Assembly (NCBI GenBank): GCA_034670065.1
Contig: JAXMOG010000006.1
Coordinates: 124,001 to 188,000, forward strand
Source of the DNA: Mesobacterium_A sp034670065
GTDB lineage: Bacteria; Pseudomonadota; Alphaproteobacteria; Rhodobacterales; Rhodobacteraceae
Length of the DNA: 64,000 bases
Direction: 5' to 3'
A model generated the notes under the pieces. The model was given only the letters and a program-made list of their open reading frames with translations, was not told the origin of the DNA and did no database searches. A program made the translations under genes and the position numbers. Shown here piece by piece: positions 34,410 to 44,154 of this stretch; within the stretch, counting starts at the first letter, position 1, and each line of letters opens with the position of its first letter.

Positions 34410-35549
34410 TCACCTAGGCCTGTGGATATGGGCGCTTTGCACCAAACCAAAGGCGAGCATTAGAACCAACATCGCTGATCCACCATAGCTGACCAGCGGT
34501 AGGGGAACCCCAACAACTGGGGCAAGGCCCATCACCATGGCCATGTTGACCGAGAAGAACAAAAAGAAGTTCAAGGCGATCCCAAGGATCAGAAGCGAAG
34601 AAAAGCGATCGCGGTTTTGAATGGCCGAAACGATGCAGAACACCACGATCAGCACGTAGAGAGACAACAAGGATATGCCGCCAATGAATCCGAATTCCTC
34701 GGCCAATGTATTGAAGATGAAATCGGTGTGTTTTTCCGGCAAGAAGTTCAGGCGCGACTGCGTGCCTTGCATAAACCCACGGCCTGTCCAGCCGCCGGAA
34801 CCCATCGCGATTTTGGCCTGTGTGATGTGATAGCCAGCGCCCAGCGGGTCTGATGACGGATCAAGAAAGGTGTCGATCCGACGAAACTGGTAGTCCTTCA
34901 GCATTTGCCAGCTGGTGCCCCGGCTGACGAAAACGGCATACAGCGTGCCTGCACCAGAGGCGATAACGGCCCCGAAATAGGCCCAGTGCACGCCCGCCAG
35001 GAACATGGTCAGCCCACCCGCCGCCAACAGCAGGATGGCCGTTCCAAGATCAGGCTGTGTCAGAACCAGCCCGGTTGGTAGCAAGATCAGGATCACCGGC
35101 ACCACCACCCACAACGGGCGGGAGGTTTTGGTGGTTGGCAGCCAGTCGTAATAAGCCGCCAGCATCATGACCAAGGCAACTTTCATCAGTTCTGATGGTT
35201 GCAGGCGCATGAAGCCAAGATCAATCCAACGCTGGGCGCCCATCCCGACAGAGCCGAAAAGCTCTACCAACAGCAGCAGGGCCAGACCGAGCAGATAGGC
35301 CAGTACGGCCATATTTCGCCAGAACCAGATTGGCACCATGGCGACAAAGACCATGCCCACCAGCCCCAAGGCAAAACGCTTCATCTGCGGTTCGGCCCAG
35401 GGGGTCATGGACCCGCCCGCCACCGAATACAGCATCAAGAACCCGACGCCCGCGACCGACGATAGCAGCAAAACCAGCGGCCAATTCAGGAAAAGGATTT
35501 TACGCCAGCCCGAAGGGACCGTTTTGACCGCGTATTCAAGATAACTCAT
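34410..35549 (-). CDS. rodA: peptidoglycan polymerase RodA
   Basis: RodA is the SEDS glycosyltransferase of the elongasome. The 379-residue protein has about ten hydrophobic helices; diagnostic parts are the SEDS loop with WTGRGFMQGTQSRLNFLPEKHTDF and GVPLPLVSYGGSAML. It overlaps mrdA by 4 nt (ATGA), consistent with 1:1 synthesis with its PBP2 partner. Last elongasome gene of the mreB-mreC-mreD-mrdA-rodA unit. Confidence 0.97.
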   Translation of the reverse strand: MSYLEYAVKTVPSGWRKILFLNWPLVLLLSSVAGVGFLMLYSVAGGSMTPWAEPQMKRFALGLVGMVFVAMVPIWFWRNMAVLAYLLGLALLLLVELFGSVGMGAQRWIDLGFMRLQPSELMKVALVMMLAAYYDWLPTTKTSRPLWVVVPVILILLPTGLVLTQPDLGTAILLLAAGGLTMFLAGVHWAYFGAVIASGAGTLYAVFVSRGTSWQMLKDYQFRRIDTFLDPSSDPLGAGYHITQAKIAMGSGGWTGRGFMQGTQSRLNFLPEKHTDFIFNTLAEEFGFIGGISLLSLYVLIVVFCIVSAIQNRDRFSSLLILGIALNFFLFFSVNMAMVMGLAPVVGVPLPLVSYGGSAMLVLMLAFGLVQSAHIHRPR

Positions 35550-37489
35550 GCGCGGCTCCGGGCTTGCAGCGCACGTTCTTGACGGTCTTTGCGCAGGCGG
35601 TCTTGTTGTGCCGCGATGCGATCACGGTCCTTGGAAGGATAGGCTTCCAAAGGGGGATCACCACCATACAGCGCCTGAAGTGTAACGTCGCGTGCGATTG
35701 GTGCCGCCGTGGTTGAGCCGCCGCCACCGTGTTCCACCACAACCGAGACTGCGATGGTTGGTGCATCGTATGGGGCGAAGTTGACAAACAGCGCGTGGTC
35801 CCGGCGTTTCCACGGTAGGTCTTCGTTTCGAGTCACGCCTTGGCGCCGCTCGGCTTCGGTAATGTTTCGGACTTGGCTTGTGCCGGTCTTGCCCGCCATT
35901 CGAAAGGCATCTTCGATAATCCGCGTCCGGTAGGCAGTGCCACGACGGTTATTGCTGACGGCAAACATCGCTTTGCGCACTTGCCGCAAGTGGTTTTCGT
36001 TTAGGCCAAGGCCCTCACCGCCACGAATGGGCGTTTCCATCCCGTCGATGGATTTGATCAACCGTGGCAGAATTTCGCGCCCTGTCGCGATGCGTGCCGT
36101 CATCACGGCCAGTTGCAAGGGTGAGGTCAACACAAAGCCCTGACCGATAGAGGCGTTCACCGTATCGCCCACCACCCATTCGCGGCCAATTTCCTTTAGT
36201 TTCCATGCGCGGCTTGGATTAACGCCAGAGGAGACGGCGGACATGGGGATATCGTGTGCAACGCCGAGCCCCAAAATCCTGGCCATTTCGTTGATCTTTT
36301 CAATGCCCACCTTCAGGGCCAGATCATAGTAATACACGTCGCAGCTTTCGCGCAGCGACTGGGCCAGCGTCATGTGCCCATGTCCGGCACGTTTCCAGCA
36401 GTGAAACTTGCGCCCGGATACTTCCAGATGGCCGGGGCAGTAGACGGTGTCTTCAGAGTCGATAAGGCCAGCATGCAGAGCGGCCATCGCTGTGACCATT
36501 TTGAAGGTAGAGCCGGGGGGGTAGGCATCCTGCACGGTTTTTGACGCCAGAGGACGGCGATCATTGTCGCGCAGAAACGCGTAGTCGTTCACTGAAATGC
36601 CACGGACAAACAAATTTGGATTGTAGGAAGGCGCCGATGCGATGGCGCGCAGGTTCCCGCTCTCCAAGTCGATGACAACGACTGAGGCGCTTTCCTGGCC
36701 CAGGCGAGCCTGAACATAGTCTTGCAGATCAGCATCCAGCGTCAGCTGTATATCGGCGCCGGCCACACCTTCGCGCCTGTCCAGTTCACGCATCACTCGG
36801 CCAACGGCGTTGACCTCAACGCGTTTGGCCCCGGCACGCCCGCGTAGCAGGTCTTCTAACTTGGATTCGACGCCCACTTTGCCAATCTGAAAGCGGGGGA
36901 TGCGCAGCAGGGGCTCAGGCTCTTCGTAACGCGCAAGATCGCGGTCACTGACTGGCCCAACATAACCAACAGCATGCGCAAATGGCGTGCCATTGGGATA
37001 AAACCGCGACAAGCCAACCTCAGGCGTGACGCCGGGCAGGGCGGGGGCATTTACCGCGACACGGCTGATTTCTTCCCATGTCACACGGTCGGCCACGGTG
37101 ACGGGTAGAAACGGCGGGCTGCGCTCCATCTCTGTCAGGGCGCGGTTCAGATCGTCGTCGTCCAGTTCCACCAATGTTGACAGACGGCTGATGACATCTG
37201 CGACATCACCTGCATCTTCGCGCACAATGGTGATGCGGTAGGACGGTTCGTTTTCAGCCAAAACCTTGCCGTTTCGGTCAAATACCCTGCCACGCGCTGG
37301 TGGGATCAGGCGAATGTTGATCCGGTTTTCTTCGGCCAGCAGGCGAAACGCGTCGGCCTGATCAACCTGTACATGGCGCATACGCAGCGCCAACACACCC
37401 GCAAACCCAAGCTGTGCTGCGCCCAGAATCAACCCTCGGCGAGAGATTTTTCGGAAACTGTCCGCGGTATCTTTTGGTGAGCGTCTCAT
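35546..37489 (-). CDS. mrdA: penicillin-binding protein 2 (peptidoglycan transpeptidase)
   Basis: A 647-residue class B PBP that crosslinks lateral-wall peptidoglycan with RodA. Order: short cytosolic N-terminus (RRSPKDTADSFRKISRRG), one membrane helix (LILGAAQLGFAGVLAL), dimerisation domain with ENRINIRLIPPARG, then transpeptidase domain with active-site Ser in STFK (PPGSTFKMVT), the SxD-type SCD motif and KTGTS. ATG 37489 lies 4 nt after the mreD stop; readings further upstream would only overlap mreD. The ribosome site is weak, suggesting coupling to mreD. Confidence 0.97.
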   Translation of the reverse strand: MRRSPKDTADSFRKISRRGLILGAAQLGFAGVLALRMRHVQVDQADAFRLLAEENRINIRLIPPARGRVFDRNGKVLAENEPSYRITIVREDAGDVADVISRLSTLVELDDDDLNRALTEMERSPPFLPVTVADRVTWEEISRVAVNAPALPGVTPEVGLSRFYPNGTPFAHAVGYVGPVSDRDLARYEEPEPLLRIPRFQIGKVGVESKLEDLLRGRAGAKRVEVNAVGRVMRELDRREGVAGADIQLTLDADLQDYVQARLGQESASVVVIDLESGNLRAIASAPSYNPNLFVRGISVNDYAFLRDNDRRPLASKTVQDAYPPGSTFKMVTAMAALHAGLIDSEDTVYCPGHLEVSGRKFHCWKRAGHGHMTLAQSLRESCDVYYYDLALKVGIEKINEMARILGLGVAHDIPMSAVSSGVNPSRAWKLKEIGREWVVGDTVNASIGQGFVLTSPLQLAVMTARIATGREILPRLIKSIDGMETPIRGGEGLGLNENHLRQVRKAMFAVSNNRRGTAYRTRIIEDAFRMAGKTGTSQVRNITEAERRQGVTRNEDLPWKRRDHALFVNFAPYDAPTIAVSVVVEHGGGGSTTAAPIARDVTLQALYGGDPPLEAYPSKDRDRIAAQQDRLRKDRQERALQARSRA

Positions 37490-37493
37490 GTAC

Positions 37494-38024
37494 CTAGCTG
37501 AATGCGTCGTATTCGCCCGGAGTGATCCGGCGCACGCCAATTATAAAGTGCGAGAACAGCACCACCAAGGGGTAGATGGCGATTGTTCCTGCTGCCTGGA
37601 TCACAGCCAGGTGAAGTGGCCCCGGTTCCGCCACAACCAGCAACATAATGGCACGATAACCCAGAAGAATCCCAACAACCATGACGCCAAAGGTCAGCCA
37701 CTCGGCGATGAAAGTTGTTTCGGAATGCCTGCCTTCGCGCCCCTTTGCCCATTCCAATCCGATCAATGCCAGTGCGGTCAACAGCCCAAGCGGGCGTTGG
37801 AGCAGCAGATCAGACATGAAAAACGCGGCGAGTATGGACAGTGTCGGTACATACTCCATCCGCCGAACCGCCCAAGCAAAGCTGAGTGCCAGCAATACAT
37901 CGGGTGCGGCCCACTGGCGTGGGGCGATGGACAAGGGCAGCAGGTAAAAGATTGGGATCAAGAGGGTGAAAAACAGATAAACGGCGCGCATACCCCAAAG
38001 CCGTGTTTGGGAATGTTCAGCCAT
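37494..38024 (-). CDS. mreD: rod-shape determining protein MreD
   Basis: A 176-residue integral membrane protein with about five hydrophobic helices (VYLFFTLLIPIFYLLPL at the start, then VLLALSFAWAVRR and further segments). MreD links MreC and the elongasome in the membrane. Sequence conservation is low in this family, so position between mreC and mrdA carries much of the assignment. It overlaps mreC by 8 nt. Confidence 0.92.
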   Translation of the reverse strand: MAEHSQTRLWGMRAVYLFFTLLIPIFYLLPLSIAPRQWAAPDVLLALSFAWAVRRMEYVPTLSILAAFFMSDLLLQRPLGLLTALALIGLEWAKGREGRHSETTFIAEWLTFGVMVVGILLGYRAIMLLVVAEPGPLHLAVIQAAGTIAIYPLVVLFSHFIIGVRRITPGEYDAFS

Positions 38025-38931
38025 CCGGCTGGCTTTCTGCTGGTTGTGGTGGCGGCGCCCTGTCCGGCAATTCTTCGGGCAGGATCAGTGCGCTTGGCTG
38101 ATCCACCCGGCGGGCGCCATGGTCACGCAACACACGCAGGAATTCCAACCGCTCATAGTCGGCTGCCAACCTGACGCGGAACCGCCCGCCCGGATCTTGT
38201 GCGACTTGGCCAACCAGCAAGCCGGGGGGGAAGACATCGCCGTCGCCGGACGTGATCACACGATCGCCGGGGCGCACCTGTTCGGCGTCTTCCAGAAAAT
38301 CAAGCGGTGGCGCGGCGCTGTTGTCTCCAACTGCCAGACCCGACTGACCAGAAGGTTGAATGGTCACGGGAATGCGGCTGGTTGTGTCGGTCAGCATAAT
38401 GACCCGGCTGGTATTGGCACCCACGCCGGAAATTCGCCCGACCAGTCCGATACCGTCCATTGTTGCCCACCCGTCAACAATACCATCCCGAGACCCGACA
38501 TTGATCAGAACGCTTTGCCGGAAAGAGGTGCCACTGTCTGCCAAAACCACGCCGGTGATATATGTCAGGCGTGGATCCAGCTGGACGTTGTTCAAATCCC
38601 GGAGGCGCGCGTTTTCCTGTTCCAGCTGTAATGCGGCTTCTTTCCAGGCCGTCATCTGGCGCAATTCGCGGCGCAGTTCCTGATTTTGTTCGTTAATGTG
38701 TTGATAACTTTGAAAATCGCGGACCAGCTTTATCGTGGCAGTGACCGGCGCCATCAACCAATCGAAGTTGGGAACCACCTGATCAACGACTTGGGCACGA
38801 AAGCGTTCAACCCGTGGGCTGTCGATGCGCCAAACCAAGAAGATGGCCACCAGGCACAAAACCAAAACCCCCAGAAACAAGCGTTTCAGTGGTCCTGAAT
38901 AGGTTTCAGCGGTATTGCGGTCCTTGGCCAA
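38017..38931 (-). CDS. mreC: rod-shape determining protein MreC
   Basis: A 304-residue bitopic protein of the elongasome: a transmembrane helix at about 15-35 (LFLGVLVLCLVAIFLVW), a coiled-coil region at about 75-110 and a two-barrel beta domain with VVLADSGTSFRQSVLINVGSRDG and ITSGDGDVFPPGLLVGQV. The C-terminus is Pro-rich (RAPPPQPAES). It follows mreB by 29 nt. Confidence 0.95.
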   Translation of the reverse strand: MAKDRNTAETYSGPLKRLFLGVLVLCLVAIFLVWRIDSPRVERFRAQVVDQVVPNFDWLMAPVTATIKLVRDFQSYQHINEQNQELRRELRQMTAWKEAALQLEQENARLRDLNNVQLDPRLTYITGVVLADSGTSFRQSVLINVGSRDGIVDGWATMDGIGLVGRISGVGANTSRVIMLTDTTSRIPVTIQPSGQSGLAVGDNSAAPPLDFLEDAEQVRPGDRVITSGDGDVFPPGLLVGQVAQDPGGRFRVRLAADYERLEFLRVLRDHGARRVDQPSALILPEELPDRAPPPQPAESQPDG

Positions 38932-38960
38932 CGGATCCCCTTTGCGGAGCGGTGTCGGTC

Positions 38961-40007
38961 TTAGCTGTCGTAGTCAATTGCGTGACGCAACTGTTTTTCG
39001 TATTCCAGCGCTTTTCCGGTGCCCAGAGCCACACAGTTAAGGCTTTCGTCAGCTATCGAAACGGGCAGCCCGGTCTGTTCGCGCAGGGCCAGATCTAAAT
39101 CGCCCAGCAATGCGCCGCCACCGGTCAGCATAACGCCGCGGTCAACGATGTCGGCAGCCAAATCCGGCGGGGTGGTTTCCAGCGCGGTCATCACTGCTTC
39201 GCAGATCGACTGGACGGGTTCGGCCAAGGCTTCGGCAACCTGCGCCTGACTGATTTCGGTCTCTTTGGGCAAGCCGTTCAACAGGTCACGGCCACGGATC
39301 AACATCGAAGAACCACGTCCATCATCAGGCATACGCGCTGTGCCGATAGAGGTTTTAACGCGTTCTGCGGTGCTTTCGCCAACCAGCAGGTTTTGCTGAC
39401 GTCGCAGATAGTTGATGATCGCTTCGTCCATGCGGTCACCCCCAACGCGAACAGAGCGGGCATAAACAATATCACCCAGTGACAGAACCGCGACTTCGGT
39501 TGTCCCGCCACCAATATCCACAACCATATTGCCTGTCGGATCGGTGATTGGCATGCCCGCGCCAATTGCGGCGGCGATGGGTTCGGCGATCAGGCCGGCG
39601 CGGCGTGCACCGGCAGACAGAACAGATTGGCGAATGGCGCGCTTTTCCACAGGTGTTGCACCGTGGGGAACGCAGACAATAATCTTGGGCTTGGAAAAGG
39701 TGGAACGTTTGTGAACTTTGCGGATGAAATGCTTGATCATCTCTTCGGCAACGTCGAAGTCAGCGATCACACCTTCGCGCATTGGACGAATAGCTTCGAT
39801 GCTGCCCGGCGTCCGGCCCAGCATCAGTTTGGCATCCTCACCTACGGCCAGCACTTTTTTCTGACCATCCTTCACGTGGTAGGCAACCACAGAAGGTTCA
39901 GACAAAATGATACCGCGGCCTTTTACATAGACCAGCGTATTTGCTGTTCCGAGGTCGATGGCCATGTCCGAGGCGAACATGCCCATCAATTTGTCCATTC
40001 CAAACAT
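38961..40007 (-). CDS. mreB: rod-shape determining actin homologue MreB
   Basis: The 348-residue bacterial actin that organises lateral wall synthesis. Phosphate-1 loop AIDLGTANTLVYVKGRG, phosphate-2 MVVDIGGGTTEVAV and the adenosine motif LTGGGALLGDL are intact; an N-terminal amphipathic segment (MFGMDKLMGMF) fits membrane binding. First gene of the shape operon. A long hairpin occupies its leader (40033-40065). Confidence 0.98.
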   Translation of the reverse strand: MFGMDKLMGMFASDMAIDLGTANTLVYVKGRGIILSEPSVVAYHVKDGQKKVLAVGEDAKLMLGRTPGSIEAIRPMREGVIADFDVAEEMIKHFIRKVHKRSTFSKPKIIVCVPHGATPVEKRAIRQSVLSAGARRAGLIAEPIAAAIGAGMPITDPTGNMVVDIGGGTTEVAVLSLGDIVYARSVRVGGDRMDEAIINYLRRQQNLLVGESTAERVKTSIGTARMPDDGRGSSMLIRGRDLLNGLPKETEISQAQVAEALAEPVQSICEAVMTALETTPPDLAADIVDRGVMLTGGGALLGDLDLALREQTGLPVSIADESLNCVALGTGKALEYEKQLRHAIDYDS

Positions 40008-40032
40008 TCTAGCTGCGCCTTTTCACATCTTT

Positions 40033-40065
40033 CTCGGTCCGCGACTCGGCCAAGTGCGGACCGAG
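40033..40065 (-). promoter_or_regulatory. long hairpin in the mreB leader
   Basis: CTCGGTCCGC (40033-40042) and GCGGACCGAG (40056-40065) form a perfect 10-bp stem, extendable inward by ACT/AGT across a bulge. It starts 26 nt upstream of mreB and 51 nt past the Hint-protein stop. No T tract follows on either strand, so it may be a leader structure or a Rho-type 3' end. Confidence 0.45.
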
Positions 40066-40115
40066 GTTCTTATAGGGCCGCGTGCGCGGGGGCGAAAGGG
40101 GCAGTGCATCGGCGA

Positions 40116-41294
40116 TCAGCGCCAAACCGCCAAATTACTGCGAACGTTCCCAAGTTCGCCACTTTGGGGCGCAGGTTGCGGCGTTGCCGGGCCTTGGCTG
40201 GCGAACAGAGATGATTGGGTGCTGATCAGGCTGTCAAACAATACGTTGAGCAATGCCGCATTGTCGATAATCGGGCGGGCGCGGCGGGGATGAGTAACCT
40301 GCTGTGCGTTGTGGTCCTGACAATCGGGAGACACTTGGCTGTTCGGCAAGGCATCCGGCAATAGGCTTTCAGTCAGGGCTCCGTTCGCCCAGATCAGCTG
40401 ATGGTTGCCAAGGTATAGGTGGTGGTAGGTGACGCGGGTTGCGTTCTGTCGTCGGTTTATGCCCGGCATCCCTAGCAGTTTTGCCGCCGGCACCAAAATC
40501 TCGGGCACGCCAAATAGTTCTTCAACGATGTCCGAGCATATCAAGATCCGGTGCTGAGGAGAGACCAGCAGATCACGCGCAGGAACACCGGGGGCTAAAG
40601 CACCGGATTGGATACGAATTGGCTGGCGCCTTTCGCTGGTTCCAAGTTGCGAAAAGTGCAACTCGCTGGTTTGTCGCCACATGATCGGCATCTGGCCATT
40701 GTCATAGGTCAGAACAAGATCACCGGATTGCAGGGTTTCCACCGGGCGTTCCCCTGCGGGTGTTAAGATGCATGCGCCTTGGACAAAGCAAACCGTTACG
40801 GAATTGTCTTCATCCAGATTGATCAGAACGTCGCTGCCCAAAGGTGTGTAATCCAACGCCTTGGTTTGGATGGACGTGATGTTGGGCAAATCGCCAACGG
40901 CATCGTCGACCGCGGCGAAATACCGGGTTTGGCCATCGCCCGTGGGAATTGCCGTCAGAAAGGCGATGTCACTGCTATAGTGGTTTCCTGACAGAGATAC
41001 CGTTGATCCCCCATCGAATGTCACCGTGACGTTGTTGCCTGCGCCGTCTGGCACGGCGATGTAAATGTCATAACTGGTGCCATCTATCGTCAGATATCCA
41101 TCTGCGCCGGTATTAGAGTCGTTCAATTCGGTTATCTGGGTCGCGGTGTTGCTGAAATCCAAATCGGTATAGGTCGCGTTGTCGACATAGCCCTGTATCG
41201 TACCACCGCCCACACCGCTGGGGGTGAAGGTTGTCCAACCGGTAATTCCCGACAGTTCGATCAGATCATAAAGCGGCGTATTGCTGGCACTCAA
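40116..41294 (-). CDS. Hint-domain (hedgehog/intein-type) protein
   Basis: A 392-residue protein with an N-terminal Gly/Thr/Asn/Asp-rich, beta-type region (about 1-165) and a Hint_2-type domain starting at CFVQGACILTPAGERPVETL (about 169-188), with the block-B-like PQHRIL and the HHLYLGNHQLIWANGA stretch. The Cys in FVQGACI would be the nucleophile if it self-processes, but the C-terminal His-Asn of true inteins is not seen and no C-extein follows, so it may only use the fold. Widespread in roseobacters, usually linked to secreted repeat-rich proteins; no signal peptide is visible, so export by a type I system is conceivable. Function unknown. Minus strand, upstream of mreB. Confidence 0.82.
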   Translation of the reverse strand: MSASNTPLYDLIELSGITGWTTFTPSGVGGGTIQGYVDNATYTDLDFSNTATQITELNDSNTGADGYLTIDGTSYDIYIAVPDGAGNNVTVTFDGGSTVSLSGNHYSSDIAFLTAIPTGDGQTRYFAAVDDAVGDLPNITSIQTKALDYTPLGSDVLINLDEDNSVTVCFVQGACILTPAGERPVETLQSGDLVLTYDNGQMPIMWRQTSELHFSQLGTSERRQPIRIQSGALAPGVPARDLLVSPQHRILICSDIVEELFGVPEILVPAAKLLGMPGINRRQNATRVTYHHLYLGNHQLIWANGALTESLLPDALPNSQVSPDCQDHNAQQVTHPRRARPIIDNAALLNVLFDSLISTQSSLFASQGPATPQPAPQSGELGNVRSNLAVWR

Positions 41295-41588
41295 AATTCA
41301 AATCCCGATGTGTGGTTTCGCCGAACAGGGGGCAGGTTTGGGATAAGAGGTGAAGATTTGGAAAAGATCGCTGTGATAGGTCGTCTGTCTTGCGTTGTTG
41401 CAAGGCGTTAGATGCGGCGTTTCGAGTTGGCAGATTGTACCGCATCTGTGCGGAACGCGGTTTGACTGCGGCGTGATGCGAATGAATTCTTGCGGCATGT
41501 CGCATTTTTTGCATGGGTGGTCGGGTCGGTTTCTCTTGGACTTTGGATAGGCGCTATTCAGGATCTGAAAACGTAAGGAGTCGTGCCA

Positions 41589-44090
41589 ATGAAAACCCAC
41601 GTCAAAGCTCTGGTTGTTGGTGGCGGGGCCGTAGGGGCGTCTGTCGCATATCATTTGGCCAAAGCAGGATGGGACGATGTTGTCCTGCTTGAGCGCGATG
41701 AACTGACAAGTGGCAGCACGTGGCACGCGGCTGGTCTGTTGCCGTATTTCAATATGTCATACGCGACCACGCATATTCATGACTATTCGATCAAATACTA
41801 CAAAACGCTGGAACAAGAGACCGGGCTGAATGCTGGCTTCTTTGTGGTTGGCAACCTGCGCATGGCGCAAAGTCAGGCGCGGATGGACGAGTATATGCTC
41901 TATGCTTCCACCGCTGAAACCTGCGGGGTTCCGTTTGAATGGATGACCCCTGCGCAAATTCGTGATCGCTGGCCCTTGGTGCGGACCGAAGATTTGGTTG
42001 GCGCGATCTACCACCCGACCGACGGCTATATTAACCCGGCCGATGTGACCATGGCGATGGCCAAAGGGGCCCGGCAGCGCGGCGTGACAATTGAACGTAA
42101 GTGGCAGGTCGACGGATACCATTGGACCGGTTCTGAATGGCAGGTCACCGTGACCAAGATGGTTGAAAAGGGCGGTAATCTATTGCCGTCTGATGAGCAG
42201 TTGGTGATTACGGCGGAACATGTCGTTACGGCCACGGGCAACCATGCACAGCGCACCGCGCAATTGCTGGGGCTGAAAATTCCGGCAATCCCGGTTGAGC
42301 ATCAGTTTATTGTCACAGAGCCGGATCCGGCGCTGGTGGAATGGCGCAAGTCCAATGAGCAGCACCCGGTTTTGCGTGACGCAGATGCCAAATGGTATGT
42401 GCGCGAAGAACGCGGTGGCTGGATCCTTGGACCTTATGAGCAAGGAGCACCTGCGCGCTTTGCCTACGGCGTGCCGGATAGTTTCCGTGCTGATCTGTTT
42501 CCGTTGGATTTGGACCGGATCGAAGAAGAATACTTGAGCATGATTCATCGCATTCCGTCATCGGAAACGGTGGGTCTGAAAGATGATTACAACGGCCCGA
42601 TTTGCTATACCCCTGACGGCAATCCGCTGCTTGGCCCTGCGCCGGGCTTGCGCAACATGTGGCTTGCCGAAGGTTTCAGTTTCGGGATCACTGCAGCCGG
42701 CGGTGCCGGATATTACCTTTCGCAATTGATGGTAGAGGGCGAGGCCGAGATTGACATGGCGTCGCTTGACCCCAAGCGTTTCGGAACTTGGATGACTACG
42801 GAATATGCCTGCCGCAAGAATGAAGAGGCATATGACCACGTTTACGTGCTGCACCACCCAGATGAGGAACGTCCGGCTGCCCGCCCGCTGCGCACAGCAC
42901 CGGCCTATGATCGACAGAAGGCGCTGGGCGCGCAGTTTGGGCAGGTGAACGGTTGGGAACGGCCTAATTACTATGGTCCGTTAGATGCAGCTGACAGTTT
43001 CGATCATGACTCTCGGTCTTTCCGCCGGGGGGCTTGGTGGAGCTATGCCAAACAAGAGGCGCAAGCCATTCGCGAGACGGCCGGACTGATTGACGCGACA
43101 GCATTTACCAAACACACCGTCAACGGGCCTGGGGCGACTGATTTTCTGGATTGGTTCACCACCAACAAATTGCCCAAAGTCGGCCGGATCAACCTGACCT
43201 ATGCGTTGACATCGAAAGGGACCACACGGTCTGAATATACCATCGTGCGCAAAGGCGAGAATGACTATTACCTCGTCTCTGCTGGCGCGTGGGCCGCATA
43301 TGACGCGGATTATTTGCGTAAGGCAGCAGAAGACTTCATGGCGGCTGGCGGCGGTTATGTCGCCATTCAAGATGTGACCACGCAATGGGGAGTCTTTGCT
43401 CTGGCTGGCCCCAACGCTCGGGCCATTCTGGCTGATTTGATTTGCGATGCAGAGCCGGAGACCGCGCTGTCAAACAAGCGGTTCCCATGGCTGTCTGCGC
43501 GCGATATCGAATTGGGGATGGTACCGACCATGGCCATACGGGTCGCCTACACAGGCGAACTGGGATGGGAATTGCACCACCCGATCGAGATGTCGACGCA
43601 TCTGTGGGATCGGCTGATGGATGCAGGCGCTAAACATGGTTTGAAACTGGTGGGCGCGCGGGCACAGAACTGGTTGCGGCAAGAGAAAAGCTATCGTGCT
43701 TTTGGCACCGAGTTGGGCCGCGATGCGACACCGCTGGAAGGCGGCCTCAATCGTTTTGTCGATCTGTCAAAAGACTTTTATGGCAAGGACGCCATGGAAA
43801 AGACGGGACTGCGCAGTGTTTGTGTGACGCTGTTGATTGATGGGCCTGATGATGCAGACCCATGGGGCCGCGAAGCGTTGTATGATGGCGATACACTGGT
43901 GGGGCGCTTGACCTCTGGCGGGTATTCGGTGGCGTTTTCCAAGTCTATTGGCATGGGCTATGTTCGACCTGAGCTGGCAAAACCGGGCACAAAGCTGATG
44001 GTTAAGATGTTTAATCAATTGTGGCCTGCTGAAGTGGCCGAAGATTGCCCTTATGACCCGGATAACGCCCGCATTCGGGTAAATGGCTAG
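41589..44090 (+). CDS. FAD-dependent dimethylglycine/sarcosine dehydrogenase-like protein with GcvT domain
   Basis: An 833-residue two-part enzyme. The N-terminal half is a D-amino-acid-oxidase-type flavoprotein with VVGGGAVGASVAYHLA and the STWHAAGL segment, whose His is the covalent FAD site in DMGDH/SARDH. The C-terminal half (about 430 onward) is a folate-binding aminomethyltransferase (GcvT) domain that traps formaldehyde on tetrahydrofolate. It would oxidatively demethylate dimethylglycine, sarcosine or a similar methylated amine, a typical use of osmolytes by marine roseobacters; exact substrate is open. AAGGAG lies 8 nt before ATG 41589. Confidence 0.9.
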   Translation: MKTHVKALVVGGGAVGASVAYHLAKAGWDDVVLLERDELTSGSTWHAAGLLPYFNMSYATTHIHDYSIKYYKTLEQETGLNAGFFVVGNLRMAQSQARMDEYMLYASTAETCGVPFEWMTPAQIRDRWPLVRTEDLVGAIYHPTDGYINPADVTMAMAKGARQRGVTIERKWQVDGYHWTGSEWQVTVTKMVEKGGNLLPSDEQLVITAEHVVTATGNHAQRTAQLLGLKIPAIPVEHQFIVTEPDPALVEWRKSNEQHPVLRDADAKWYVREERGGWILGPYEQGAPARFAYGVPDSFRADLFPLDLDRIEEEYLSMIHRIPSSETVGLKDDYNGPICYTPDGNPLLGPAPGLRNMWLAEGFSFGITAAGGAGYYLSQLMVEGEAEIDMASLDPKRFGTWMTTEYACRKNEEAYDHVYVLHHPDEERPAARPLRTAPAYDRQKALGAQFGQVNGWERPNYYGPLDAADSFDHDSRSFRRGAWWSYAKQEAQAIRETAGLIDATAFTKHTVNGPGATDFLDWFTTNKLPKVGRINLTYALTSKGTTRSEYTIVRKGENDYYLVSAGAWAAYDADYLRKAAEDFMAAGGGYVAIQDVTTQWGVFALAGPNARAILADLICDAEPETALSNKRFPWLSARDIELGMVPTMAIRVAYTGELGWELHHPIEMSTHLWDRLMDAGAKHGLKLVGARAQNWLRQEKSYRAFGTELGRDATPLEGGLNRFVDLSKDFYGKDAMEKTGLRSVCVTLLIDGPDDADPWGREALYDGDTLVGRLTSGGYSVAFSKSIGMGYVRPELAKPGTKLMVKMFNQLWPAEVAEDCPYDPDNARIRVNG

Positions 44091-44099
44091 CGCGAACAA

Positions 44100-44133
44100 A
44101 AAAGGTGCGCAGGGCAGCCCCCGCGCACCTTTT
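44100..44133. terminator. bidirectional terminator between convergent genes
   Basis: An 11-bp perfect stem AAAAGGTGCGC / GCGCACCTTTT has T runs on both strands: TTTT on plus and six T on minus. It lies between the flavoprotein and the EF-hand protein genes. Confidence 0.82.
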
Positions 44134-44154
44134 CAGACCGTGAATTGGAAGGTG

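Noticed and set aside
40033..40065. Intrinsic terminator of the Hint gene
   Set aside because: Stem is strong but lacks a T tract on either strand, so it is listed as a leader hairpin instead.
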